This document shows positions 12,631-22,359 of a stretch of DNA of 64,000 bases, in pieces. Numbering within the stretch: position 1 is the stretch's first letter; each line of letters starts with the position of its first letter. The notes beneath the pieces are model-generated. The model made no database searches. It worked only from the letters and a program-made list of their open reading frames with translations, and had not been told where the DNA came from. The stretch comes from Adiantum capillus-veneris (taxonomy: Eukaryota; Streptophyta; Polypodiopsida; Polypodiales; Pteridaceae): NCBI GenBank assembly GCA_014529385.2, contig CM043944.1, positions 73,991,384-74,055,383 on the forward strand, in the 5' to 3' direction. The position numbers and the translations under genes are program-made.

Positions 12631-12671
12631 TTGGAGGCATTCATGTCTCTAGCCTTGATTTTGATTATTCT

Positions 12672-12761
12672 TTAGATGATATGTAGGAGCCGATATCGAG
12701 TTGCCTTCTGAACTAGCCATTCCATTTGTCCATTGGTGAGATTTCTGGGATATTCATGAAT
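12672..12761 (-). pseudogene. Integrase-flank scrap of E1
   Basis: After a TAG stop, the minus frame reads NGQMEWLVQKATRYRLL, matching KGQKQWLVRKATRYRLV of E2 just upstream of its integrase zinc domain. It ends at TAA 12672-12674, and the rest of integrase is gone. It shows that the membrane ORF sits where RT-RNase H should be. Confidence 0.7.
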
Positions 12762-13295
12762 CTACAACAAGTCCGGGTGATAGCCTGCTCCTTGGAATAG
12801 CGTGTGTTGATTAAATGGGAAGCCCATGGCTTCCATAACTTTCTGCCAGTGTCCTCCTGGATCCCAAGTGAAGAATAGAATCATTATCTGCAGTGTCCGA
12901 ACAATAAAATTTGCATGCCAAGTAGGACCAAATTTGTACCCACCAGTAGCGAGAGGAGAAATGAGCATCTTGGCTCCTGCAAAGACAGAACTGAAAATTA
13001 TGATTCCCAGGAGTGTGCCAAGAATCCACCATATATGGCTGCCTTGTTGGTGTGGTGAGCTCCGGTTGTCTTTAAAATTTTGCTTACTGTCGCGACTGGA
13101 AAAACTTGCAAGCGTATCATGCTTCTCTTGGATGAGCTCAAACATGTCAGCTGTCTTTTCTGATGTTGATAGTAAACCACCTACCTTGCGGCTTAAATAC
13201 AAGCATAATCCACTTACCTCTCTAAAAAGAGAGGATGCACTATTTGTAAAAAAATTGCACCAAATTGGGAATGAGGCCTTCATTCTTGCACCCAT
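12762..13295 (-). pseudogene. Unknown ORF with membrane segment, in place of pol in E1
   Basis: A 177-codon frame. Residues 87-115 (starting HIWWILGTLLGIIIFSSVF) form one strong membrane segment; residues 129-143 are a second hydrophobic stretch. Two Cys lie before the first segment, and the C-terminal part is aromatic (FFTWDPGGHW). The start overlaps the end of the Gag-X frame by 56 bp in the +1 frame, with a T7 run in the overlap. The frame runs on through one TAG into the integrase scrap. I do not recognise the protein. It could be an envelope-like ORF or a captured host gene piece; neither is shown. The position is internal to an LTR element. Confidence 0.5.
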
Positions 13296-15090
13296 TACCT
13301 CTATATGTTCTAGCGGTTAACCATAACCATAGGTCTGATGCATCCCATGAAAACACAATGCTGTGTTGTGGAGGAGTTTGGAATATCCTTAAAAGGTTGG
13401 CAACATGTTGATCATCAAATTGACTCTGAACATCCTTACATAAACTAGAGGCGTTTCCCATCTCCAAGTTTATAACACCTTTCAGTAGACTAGAGGCATT
13501 ACCCATCTCTAAGTCTATGACACTACACAATAAAGTCTTGCCCGGCTGCCAAGCCTCTGGAGCAATATCCAACTCCAAACCTCCAGTCTTGCTTACCTCT
13601 TCTTTATGGTCCTCTGGAGAAACTTCCTTGATGCAAGATTCCTTCAGCTTGCTACACTGTTCTTGGTCCATGTTGGTGCAGAGGCTTCTGTTTTCAAAGC
13701 CCTCCCCTTTGCTTGATATGTTGTCCATCTTCTGCAAAGCCTTGCTAGCAAGCTGGTTTTCCTCTTCTCCTGTATCTTCCATGCTCTTTACATTCCTCTT
13801 ACTCTGACGAGGCCTGATCAACACTTTACGCCTTCTTACCCTTACTGCCCAATGTTGTTGATTAATTGCTTTGGGTTCTACTTCATCCAAGGTTAGAGAT
13901 GTACTAGCATTTGAAACAAAATTTTCTTGACTTACCTCCCTCATTGGGGTAGCATCTTTTGATTCTTTAACCTCTTGTTCCACTGCTTCAGTCCTTTGAA
14001 TAGACTTCTCGCTTGATCCTTCTTCTGTTATCTTCATCTTGACCTCTTTTGCAAGACCAATGACACTTGGTGTGCGGGTACCAATTGGTGGTGGGCGTAG
14101 GATGAGTGTAAGTGGTGATTGTGGCGGTGGTTGCATTGGTAGCTATAGGACTTGAACTGGTGGGACTAGCTGTGGTTGCACGACTAGTGGTGAGATTTGA
14201 ACGGGTGGGATTGGTTGCCTGGGCAGTGGTAGTCTTGCCCTTGGTGAAGAGATTTGATTCTGTCTTCCTCCTCTATTGAAATTCTATCTTCTTGGATGTG
14301 GGCAGTAGTACATTCCATGGTCGTCTTCCCCGCAATTATAGCAGTGGTACTCTTGGTTTTGCCTTGGTTGTCCTCTCCCTTGTTCTGGATTTTTGACCGG
14401 TGCATACCCTTGCTGCACCAGATGCACAGATAAACGCTCGAGTTGGGTAGTGATGCAACTTAGCAGGTCTTGCTGCTCTTCTGATGCCTCTTGTGGTTGG
14501 GCTCTATGAACGGCTGTTGCAGTCATTGGGGTTAGTCGGACTGAGCTTGATTCCTCTGACTCGTTGACTCTTGCTTGCATGTGCAACTTCTTGTCTTTAA
14601 GGTGGGCTACTTCCACTGCCAACTCATACGTTGCAGGGAAACTCCCCTTCACCTTCTCCTTAAGCGGCGACCACAGGCCAGCAATGAAATGCTCCTTTTT
14701 TAGGAAATTATGTTCTCCTTCACCTTCCTCCAGTGAGGCAACCCATTGCTCCCACAAATCCACAAACTTGGACTCGTAAGTGGCATACTCTAGCAGACCT
14801 CCCTGCTTTAATTCCGTCAGCAGCTGTCGTAACTTTTTTGAGGTTGTGCCTCCACCAAACCTCTTCACAAAGGTAGTACGTAGTACATCCCATGCATTTT
14901 TGGTAGCTTGGGGCAAAGCATTGTACCAAGACTTGGCCTCTACTTTCATCAGTAGAGGAAAAATTCATAGTTGTGAGGCGTCGTCATCCTTGTTGGAAAC
15001 CCCACACGCGATGTCGAAGTCATCCAGAAAGTCGATGGTGATGTCTTCTCCCTTCTTCCCAGTGAACGTGGGGAAAGAAACACTTGCCAT
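13240..15090 (-). pseudogene. E1 Gag fused to an unrelated region (Gag-X)
   Basis: A single 617-codon frame from ATG 15090 with nonsense codons near 14968 (TGA), 14281 (TAG) and 14143 (TAG). The N-terminal Gag (MASVSFPTF, AKSWYNALPQATKNAWDVL, YATYESKFVDLWEQWVAS) is nearly identical to E2 Gag, followed by the knuckle CYNCGEDDHGMYYC and a proline-rich stretch. From about 14090 it leaves E2 and becomes an acidic/basic region with no protease motif, a basic cluster (RVRRRKVLIRPRQSKR) and an internal repeat of DLEMGNASSLL-type segments. X ends at TAG 13240. Gag is confident; X is unrecognised. Confidence 0.8.
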
Positions 15091-15215
15091 GGTAGTAACT
15101 CAAGAAATTACAAACCTCCTTTTTTTTATACATTAATGACATTGGCGGCTTATAGCGGCTTTTTTACAGTATTGGGTGGATAGGTTTAAAACATGATAAA
15201 AATTGGATCGCAAAG

Positions 15216-15434
15216 CTAGAACAGAATAAAGATGCTTACATCAAAAGAGTGGTAGTAACCCAAAAGGGGCAAGATGATGGGACGTGGGGATCTAAGGATT
15301 TCATCAAGCATCTCGGCTCCAAATAGGAAAACAACCTTTTGCTGGTAGAATATCTTCCTATCAATATACAGGTTTACATGCATGTGTTGCAAGAAACGGA
15401 ATGGAAATACTTCTAGCCTATTGTTATTATCCAT
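15216..15434 (-). pseudogene. Conserved leader ORF 2 of E1
   Basis: A 72-codon frame between ORF0 and gag. Its core (FPFRFLQHMHVNLYIDRKIF, then YQQK, SPRPIILP and HSFDVSIFILF at the stop) matches 21271-21486 of E2 almost residue for residue, so the protein sequence has been conserved. Function unknown; too short to assign. Confidence 0.55.
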
Positions 15435-15581
15435 GGCTGGTGTAGGGCAAGGATTTGACTACTAGGGTTGCATACCTCAGGTGTTGACGAGGTGACACCT
15501 TCACCACATGCTTCTACCTCTTGTAGAAGTCTGCACAATCCTCCACATTAGTTCAAAACAGACAGGGCGAGAAGAGTCTAC

Positions 15582-15824
15582 CTAAATCGGCTTTCCAATC
15601 TGCATGCGGCGGCGGCGCTTGGGTGGTCGAACTTCATTTGAACTCTCCAAGCCTAGAGAGAGTGTAGGCCCACTTGTGTCCACCAAATGCTTTAGGCTTC
15701 CGGACATAGACTTTGTGGTTGATGTAGTTGACGACTCCTCTCGGACCATTAGAGAGAAAACACTTGGTGCTACAGAAAATCTGACTGTCGTGAGAGTGCT
15801 GCGGTTCTCAAAAGCAAAACTCAT
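15582..15824 (-). other. Short basic-ended frame in the E1 leader
   Basis: An 80-codon frame following ORF0, Ser/Thr-rich with a basic end (PPKRRRRMQ) that resembles a nuclear localisation signal. I see no matching frame in E2, so coding status is doubtful. Confidence 0.2.
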
Positions 15825-15834
15825 CGTTCTTTCT

Positions 15835-16080
15835 TCACTTCATTTGTCGGCACTCATTGACAGAATGCTTTGGTTGACAGCAGTGATGACACTTCATAGC
15901 CTTCCCACCTGATGCTATCAATTTGCGGTTAGAACGAGCAACAAGAGATGGGGAGCTTACCTCTTGAATACTGACGACACTACAGCTTGGTAGTAGTACT
16001 TCAATGAAGGCGGTTAGTGCCTCTTTAGTCTCCTCCTCTTCCTTTCTCCATTTGGAGAATTCTTTCAGTCATTCATCCAT
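15835..16080 (-). pseudogene. Leader ORF0 of E1 with CCHC knuckle
   Basis: Begins ATGGATGAA about 60 bp after the PBS, as in E2, but codon 4 is TGA where E2 has Trp. It then reads LKEFSKWRKEEEE, FIEVLLPSCSVVSIQE and the knuckle CHHCCQPKHSVNEC (C-X2-C-X4-H-X4-C), ending at TGA 15835-15837. Similarity to E2 ORF0 runs the whole length. Confidence 0.65.
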
Positions 16081-16139
16081 GATTGATGATGTACGTTGTT
16101 TTCAGCATTGTAAACTGAAGGTTTCCGAGAAGCCCTCCT

Positions 16140-16153
16140 CCGTGGGGGCACCA
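16140..16153 (-). promoter_or_regulatory. Primer-binding site of E1
   Basis: The minus strand reads TGGTGCCCCCACGG two bases after the LTR end (GTCA). It is the same site as at 20467 in E2. The tRNA was not identified. Confidence 0.7.
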
Positions 16154-16155
16154 AA

Positions 16156-16313
16156 TGACGAGCGCAAAGCACGACATGGACCTCGACGGCCTCGAAAACG
16201 CCAGGAGCCGATGCACACCGCGAGCCGGCCACGATGAAGCGAACAGGGGGCACCACCTAGCTTTGAGCGGCTAGGACGCAAACAACGGTGATTGGGAATA
16301 TCACAGACTTTAC

Positions 16314-16384
<71 letters not shown>
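16156..16384 (-). repeat. E1 5' LTR remnant
   Basis: Only the last 229 bp of the LTR remain, from the GA run (16319-16384) to the end GCGCTCGTCA. It contains the shared TCCTAGCCGCTCAAAGC block. The outer part is replaced by the CACTA fragment. Confidence 0.8.
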
Positions 16385-16400
16385 TTGAATAGTGGTCGAT

Positions 16401-16888
16401 ATGACAGGACGTGACCCCACACCGTACGAGCGCAAGTACGTAGGCAGAAAGAGCTTAAACGCTCTGATGGACATTCTGAGTTCTCACGATGGCATGGTTA
16501 GTATTTCACTTTACTCTTTTATATTTGTTGTATTTTAATGATAAGCTAAGAAAATAGATTGTTTTGTAAATTATATGTTTATACTTACAGAAAGTCTTAT
16601 TGTTTTTTTCTGCAGAATTCGACAGATATGCCACTTGGACGCGATGAGACATCTGATGACGTGTATACGTCTTTTTGTAACTATTGGAAAACCATGTATT
16701 TTCTCAATAATGACAATGGTGTTATAACTATTACATTTGCAAAGCTTAACAATCAAGTGATTTTTCCTATGATGTGTATAATTGTCATTGATTTACTTTC
16801 ATCAATTTACTTTTGCCAGTTTTGTATTTTTATTCTGCAAACAATACTATGTATGATGGAGTTAATGGTTATATTGTCTTGTGGGTGA
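16401..16888 (+). pseudogene. Two-exon gene fragment within the CACTA piece
   Basis: Exon 1 (16401-16496) reads MTGRDPTPYERKYVGRKSLN, then ALMDILSSHDGM. An intron of 119 bp (16497-16615) has a GTTAGT donor and a T-rich tract before TGCAG. Exon 2 stays in frame (NSTDMPLGRDETSDDVYTSF) and is open to TGA at 16888, though a further donor may lie earlier. A T-rich TTTTGCCAG acceptor-like site sits at 16811-16819. I do not recognise the protein. It may be part of a CACTA-encoded gene or a captured host fragment. Confidence 0.45.
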
Positions 16889-16990
16889 CTACTTTGGGTC
16901 TATACCTTGCACTTTCTTTCAAAGGTGAATCTGGGCTTATCTTGGATTCATCTAGGTTTACTCTATTATTGAAACATTCAATATGGCTGA

Positions 16991-17028
16991 TGGGTGGCAG
17001 GGCATTCAATTGAATGCCCTGCCACCCA
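16991..17028. repeat. 38-bp perfect palindrome
   Basis: The left arm TGGGTGGCAGGGCATTCAA is followed by its exact complement. The duplicate copy near 26725 lacks the left arm: copy 1 has 28 extra bases flanked by CATTCAAT direct repeats. Confidence 0.9.
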
Positions 17029-17266
17029 AAAAGTTTTACTCTCGGGCGTCGTTACAAGCGGCGCTATATAAGGCTCAGCAACGTCGCTAGAGCGTCGCTA
17101 TAGGAAGCCTGCAACCGTCACGATCTGCGTTGCTATATAGTGACACATATAGCGATGTTCCCATAGCGATGCTATTAGCGACAGTCTTAGCGACGCCAGG
17201 GAGTATAAAAACCCTATGTATTTTCGTCGCTAAAAATGTCACAAGTGCACACATCCTCTTGTAGTG

Positions 17267-17445
17267 TGAAAGGCCATATAACTTGTATACGTTCTCCAGA
17301 ATAACCTTGCCTTTTTGGATCCTTGGTTGTAGTCTTTCTAGGGAGAAACGTACACATCTTTGACAAACTATCCACCACTACCAGATAGTTTTCAATCCTT
17401 GGTCATAGTCTTTAAAGGAAGAAACCTACACATCAAACAAAACAT
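17267..17445 (-). pseudogene. Chromovirus-type Ty3 integrase core scrap
   Basis: The minus strand reads ENYLVVVDSLSKMCTFLPRK and then TTTKDPK, matching the integrase core stretch (D.I.VVVDRFSKM.HFIP). After a frameshift it reads KVILENVYKLYGLS. It breaks exactly at the CACTA end, so the transposon inserted into an integrase gene. Only about 55 residues remain. Confidence 0.7.
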
Positions 17446-17620
17446 TGATGGCCGGCTTTCGAAACCATGCCCGTGAGAACCAAACCATAAGGAAGGGAAG
17501 GTTTGTTACCAAAGAAAAAAAAACAAGCAAAGAAGGGTCTTTACCATTCACCATACCCCCCCCCCCCCAAAGTTAACCACGGGTAGGGAGTTCGGCCACA
17601 CCCCTCTATTATCACCACAA

Positions 17621-17676
<56 letters not shown>

Positions 17677-17826
17677 CCTCCTACTACCAGGCCCCGCCCA
17701 TATTCTCCCTCTCCTGCTCTACCGCTGCATCATCCGGCCCAGTAGGTGCCTTTGGTATCTCTGTACACACTCCAACCCCGACGGGCCGCCATAGATAGTA
17801 TCCTCCCTCTCTCTCCCCTCTCTCTC

Positions 17827-17874
<48 letters not shown>

Positions 17875-17894
17875 CTCTCCTCTCCTCTCTCTCT

Positions 17895-17944
17895 CAACAC
17901 TCCAACCCCGGCGGGCCGTACCCCCACCTCACTCGTCCTCACAG

Positions 17945-17979
<35 letters not shown>

Positions 17980-18787
17980 TTATCAACACCTAGCTCTCTC
18001 CCTCTCTCTTAGAATTAGCTACGTCGGACCTTAGGGAAAGTATCACCTCTCCAACCCCCTATCTCTCTCATTCCCCTCCTCTCCCCCTCACCACATCCTC
18101 CCCCCACTATATCCTCTCTCTACCCTATCTCTTCCCAACCCCTCTCTCCTCTCCCCCGCCTCCTCTCTCTCTCTCTCTCATCCTCTCCTCTCCTCCCCCT
18201 GGTGTCTCTCTCTCTCTCTCTCTCAACACTCCACCCCGGCGGGCCGTACCCCCCACCTCCTCTCGTCCTCACAGCCCCCCCCCCCCCCCCCCCCCCCCTT
18301 ATCAACACCTAGCTCTCTCCCTCTCTCTTAGAATTAGCTACGTCGGACCTTAGGGAAAGTATCACCTCTCCAACCCCCCTATCTCTCTCATTCCCCTCCT
18401 CTCTCCCTCACCACATCCTCCCCCACTATATCCTCTCTCTACCCTATCTCTTTCCCCAACCCCTCTCTCTCTCTCCCCCTCTCCTCCCTTGGTGTCCTCT
18501 CTCTCTCTCTCTCAACACTCCAACCCCGGCGGGCCGTAACCCCCACCTCCTCTCGTCCTCACAGCCCCCCCCCCCCCCCCCCCCCCTATCTACACCTAGC
18601 TCTCTCCCTCTCTCTCTTAGAATTAGCTACGGCGGCGCCTAGGGAAAGTATCACCTCTCCAACCCCCCTATCTCTCTCATTCCCCTCCCTCTCTCCTCTC
18701 ACCACATCCACCCCCACTATCCTCTCTCTACCCTATCTCTTCCCCAACCCCTCTCTCTCTCTCCCCCTCTCCTCCCTTGGTGGAACC
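17895..18787 (+). repeat. Tandem repeat of about 300 bp inside LTR A, three copies
   Basis: Units start with CAACACTCCA at 17895, 18224 and 18513. Each contains a poly-C tract, then TTAGAATTAGCTACG, then ACCCTATCTCTT. LTRs B and C each carry one unit, so LTR length varies by unit number. Confidence 0.8.
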
Positions 18788-19802
18788 ACTCCCCCCCCCT
18801 TAACTCCTCCCTTTAACTCTCTCCCTCTCCTTTTCCGCCCGTTGCTACTAAGCATAACCGACCGCCACACAAAACCACACCCAACCACCCCGAGTGCCGC
18901 CCGCGCACACTCTCATCCACACCCCCCAACCCCCTATCCCCCCTTCCCCCCCCCCCCCCCCCACTCTCACTCTCTCTCGTGCCTTGTCTCGTCCGCACCC
19001 TGCCCGGCTCTACATCATCTTGAGCTCGCGCTCCCTCCATCACTACCGCAACCACACACACACACACACCCACTGTGCTACGCACCCACACGCTCACACA
19101 CACATGTCCCCCCCCCCCCATCCCTTTTCACTATCCTCACCCCCCCCCCCCCCCCCCCAAACTCTGCGTCATCTGCATCGCCAGAAACCGAAGAGAAAAA
19201 AACAAATAGAAGTATATTGCGTACATTTCCCCATTCCCACGCACACCTGCGCGCACATAGAAACACACACATACACACTCACGCATGTGCACCCACATAT
19301 ACATATATATACACACATATCCACTCATACACCAATACGTACACACACGCATATACGCACTACAAATACCAAAAAACCAAAGGATTCCACGACTATGACC
19401 ACAACGAAAACGAAGGAGGACTCAAAGCACGTCCGCCAACAACAAAAAGGAGAAATGCGCCAAAGGCATGCCCCGGCCGACCCCAAAAAGAAGTACGCTC
19501 TACGCCGACGCACCGACAACACACCATTTGCTGGCAACACGCAACCACGATGCCAATTTCAGTAATTTATAGGGTATTCTCATCATTTCTTCAGTTTTCA
19601 ACCAAGCCATTGTAAAATCCCACTTTGTAAATTTCCTCTCTCTAGGTGATGGTCACAAAGGCCCACCTAGAGATTCTCATCTTTTAATAACCTCCCAAAA
19701 CAAAGCAAGGATCAACCACACCGAGCCCACCACTTGCTTTGTCTCCCCGATTACGCTTACCCTAATCACACCGCGATTACAATAATCCAAGAAGCCAACA
19801 CC

Positions 19803-19809
19803 TATAAAT
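19803..19809 (+). promoter_or_regulatory. LTR A TATA box
   Basis: TATAAAT within CCAACACCTATAAATTGG, conserved in LTR C (28981) and, as TATAAAAA, in the E1 LTR. Transcription would start about 30 bp downstream. Confidence 0.6.
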
Positions 19810-20165
19810 TGGCACTAAGAGGTCACTATCGAGGGGGGCAGTTCATGAGAAGTCAGCACTTGGTAGAGTGTAGTGGGAAGATTTGACACTATCATCATCA
19901 TGGGGAGGGGGCTTGTGTGTTGGATTTGCCTTGGGAATTGCACCATGCGAAGGGAGCCACGTCCATCCCTCGACTCCAATGGTCAATGCATACGCGTATA
20001 CACGCTCTTGATAGCAAGTTTCACAATCATTGAGTCATCTTAGAGAGTACACCAAGTAGGTTGCACCATCTTTTCTCCCTACCTCTCTACCACGACGGCG
20101 TGCCACTTGTAAATCCTGCAGAAGTAATTCTGCCTCACACCCCCGAGGGTTTTCATCATTTGCAA

Positions 20166-20222
<57 letters not shown>

Positions 20223-20466
20223 TCTTTCTCCACTTGGGGTGGACTTCCTTTGCGCCTTCTACTTGCATATCCTTGTATAATATTTCTTTGATCCTCCCTC
20301 CGTGTGTAAGTTTGCGGTGTTCATATCATCGTGGTTTGCGTCCTAGCCGCTCAAAGCTAGGTGGTGCCCCCTGTTCGCTTTACCATTGACAGGCTCGAGG
20401 TGCGCCATTCCGCCCCTGACGTTTTAGAGGCCGTCATGGTTCGGGGTTCGCTTTGCTCCCATCATT

Positions 20467-20480
20467 TGGTGCCCCCACTG
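20467..20480 (+). promoter_or_regulatory. Primer-binding site of E2
   Basis: TGGTGCCCCCACTG two bases after the LTR end. The E1 site is the same except near its 3' end. Confidence 0.7.
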
Positions 20481-20539
20481 AGGAGGGCTTTCTAAGACCC
20501 TTCAGTTTACGATGCTGAAAGTGGCGCCCACTATCAATC

Positions 20540-20797
20540 ATGGACGAATGGCTGAAGGAATTTTCTAACTGGAGGACGGAAGAAGAGGAGACGAAGGAGG
20601 CACTAGCCGCCTTCATTGAAGTACTGCTGCCAGGTTGCAGTGTCGTCAGTATTCAAGAGCTAAATTCTCCATCTCGTGTTGCTTGTTCTAACCATAAATT
20701 GAGAGCATCAGGTGGGAGGTCGGTAAAGTGCCATCACTGTTGTCAACCAAGACACACTGTCAATGAGTGCCAACAACGAAGGCAACGAAAGGGCTGA
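20540..20797 (+). CDS. Leader ORF0 of E2 with CCHC zinc knuckle
   Basis: An intact 85-codon frame starting 60 bp after the PBS and well before gag. The N-terminal helix-like region (MDEWLKEFSNWRTEEEETKE) and FIEVLLPGCSVVSIQE are shared with E1; the knuckle CHHCCQPRHTVNEC is a perfect C-X2-C-X4-H-X4-C; a basic end (RRQRKG) follows. A +1-frame ORF (20763-20972, IHREEVIHIKEGKK) overlaps its end and may be a continuation after frameshift. A nucleic-acid-binding role is inferred from the knuckle. Intact in E2, with a nonsense codon in E1 and broken in E0. No function is known to me. Confidence 0.6.
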   Translation: MDEWLKEFSNWRTEEEETKEALAAFIEVLLPGCSVVSIQELNSPSRVACSNHKLRASGGRSVKCHHCCQPRHTVNECQQRRQRKG

Positions 20798-21270
20798 AAT
20801 CGTCTACATCGACATTCATCGCGAAGAAGTCATTCACATCAAAGAAGGGAAGAAAACGGTTAGGCCTCTTTTCCCTAAAGAAACTGCGGTCAAAGTTATA
20901 ACTCCAAAGTGGCCTAAAGGGGCTGCTCGAGCCAAAGGTAAGGAGAAGTTAAGCCAGTCTGGAATCACATGACCCTGAAGGGAGAAGCATCTGGCCAAGA
21001 AAGTTCTTCAAGCTCAGAAAGCCGGGTTGTACCCAGCTTGCCAAAGAGGAAGTCATCAAAACCATGAATTCTAACTTGTGAGAGGTTGACCACTCCCAAC
21101 TTGTCATCCGACGTGCCAAGAGGCTGGGAGTGGTTAGGCGCGTCGCCATCACCCCGTACGTGCTGAGCAACGAAGGAAAGGTAGAGCCCATGAAAGGCGA
21201 CGTCCTCTTGTGGATGTGCCGACTCATCAACATTGGCACGGTAAGAGTATAAGTATTCCACCCTCTTTGC

Positions 21271-21486
21271 ATGATGGAAAATGGGCCGACGGCATTCCCG
21301 TTCAGATTTCTGCAGCATATGCATGTGAATATCTATGTAGATAGGAAAGTCTTCTACCAACAAAAGATCATATACCTATTCGGTGCGGCGATACTAGGAG
21401 AAATCCTCAATTCTCCGAACCCTATCATTCTCCCCATATTGGATTACCATCATTCCTTTAATGTTTCTATCTTTATCCTATTTTAA
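21271..21486 (+). pseudogene. Conserved leader ORF 2 of E2
   Basis: A 71-codon frame (FPFRFLQHMHVNIYVDRKVF, SPNPIILPILDYHHSF, FILF at the stop) matching E1 15216-15434. Upstream, a second frame (RRVAITPYVLSNEGKVEPMK) leads into it with a stop between. It may be the end of a longer lost leader protein. Confidence 0.5.
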
Positions 21487-21581
21487 CCTATCCACCCACC
21501 CCTGTAAAAAGCCGCTATGAGCCGCTAGTGTTGTTAATGTATTAGAAAAAAAAACGGTTTGTAATCTCCTGAGTCACTACC

Positions 21582-22359
21582 ATGGCAAGTGTTTCTTTCC
21601 CCACGTTCAGTGGAAAGAAGGGAGAGGATCTCACTACTGACTTTTTGGATGATGTCGACATTGCTTGTGTCGTCTCCAACAAAGATGACGACGCTTCACG
21701 ACTTATAATTTTTTCTCTTCTACTGATGAAAGTAGAGGCCAAGTCCTGGTATAACGCATTGCCCCAGGCTACCAAGAATGCATGGGATGTGTTAAGGGCT
21801 GCTTTTGTAAAGAGGTTTGGTGGAGGCACAACCTTGGAGAAGCTATGGCAGCTACTGACAGAATTAAAGCAAGGAGGTCTGCTGGAGTATGCCACCTACG
21901 AGTCCAAATTTGTGGACTTATGGGAGAGATGGGTTGCCTCACTGGAGGAAGGTGAAGGAGCGCCTAATTTCCTATAGAAGGACCGTTTCATTGATGGTCA
22001 TGGTTGCTGCTTAGAGAGAAGGTGAAGGGAAGGTTTCCTGCAACATATGAGTTGGCAGTCGAAGTAGCCCGCCTTAAAGACAAGAAGCTGCGCATGCAAG
22101 CAAGAGTAAACGAGTTAGAGGAAACAAGATTGGCCTGACCAACCCCAGTGACTGCAAAACAACCAATCATAGAGTCCAACCGCAAGAGGCATCAAAAGAA
22201 CAGCAAGACCTGCTGAGTCGCATCACCACCCAACTAGAGAGTTTATCCGTGCATCTGGTGCAGCAAGGGCATGCACCTGACAAGAATCCAGAACAAGAAA
22301 GAGGACAATGAAGGCAGAACCAAGAGTACCACTGTTACAACTGCACGGAAGATGGCCAT
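21582..22359 (+). pseudogene. E2 gag
   Basis: Begins MASVSFPTFSGKKGEDL and continues through AKSWYNALPQATKNAWDVL and YATYESKFVDLWERWVAS, a retrotransposon Gag (PF03732-like) fold, until TAG at 21975. After this it is frameshifted: the Glu/Lys-rich middle and the knuckle (YNCTEDGHGMYSC, with the first Cys pair shifted in frame) are recognisable by comparison with E1. Gag forms the virus-like particle in the cytoplasm. Confidence 0.85.

Larger units (their letters stand above)
8449..16384 (-). mobile_element. Non-autonomous Ty3/gypsy-like element E1 (gag plus membrane ORF), with nested copia
   Basis: Read on the minus strand: 5' LTR remnant 16384-16156, PBS 16153-16140, leader ORF, second conserved leader ORF, gag fused to an unrelated region, membrane-segment ORF, integrase scrap, PPT at 12630-12613, and 3' LTR from 12612 to 8449. 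The 3' LTR is interrupted by a Ty1/copia element (about 9250-11549). LTR ends, PBS, leader ORFs, gag and PPT are clearly related to E2, but protease, RT, RNase H and the integrase core are missing. The outer part of the 5' LTR is lost at a GA run. It would need enzymes from a relative. Confidence 0.8.
16385..17266 (-). mobile_element. CACTA (En/Spm-type) transposon fragment, one end
   Basis: The minus strand starts CACTACAAGAGGATGTGTGC at 17266, the classic CACTA terminal inverted repeat. A subterminal region follows with many AGCGAC/GTCGCT motifs (16950-17240), as expected for transposase-binding repeats. The opposite end is not found; the fragment stops at the E1 LTR. It carries an intron-bearing gene piece on the plus strand and a 38-bp palindrome. 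Confidence 0.65.
17446..20464 (+). repeat. E2 5' LTR (LTR A)
   Basis: A 3,019-bp LTR starting TGATGGCCGGCTTTCG and ending TGCTCCCATCA. It is very low in complexity: CT runs, five or more poly-C tracts (for example 17945-17979), AC-rich stretches around 19050-19350, then a more ordinary promoter region. The 200+-codon frames at 18842-19615 are simple-sequence artefacts. Confidence 0.85.

Noticed and set aside
11943-12644. 233-codon minus frame
   Set aside because: Ser-Leu and His-Thr runs from GA and GT repeats inside the E1 LTR; only the first few residues are element sequence.
12826-13320. 164-codon plus frame opposite the membrane ORF
   Set aside because: Antisense shadow; the minus frame connects to the integrase scrap and E1 order.
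18842-19615. Plus-strand frames of 257 and 223 codons rich in Pro, His, Thr
   Set aside because: They translate CT, AC and poly-C tracts of LTR A; several frames are open at once and LTR C repeats the pattern with indels. Not proteins.
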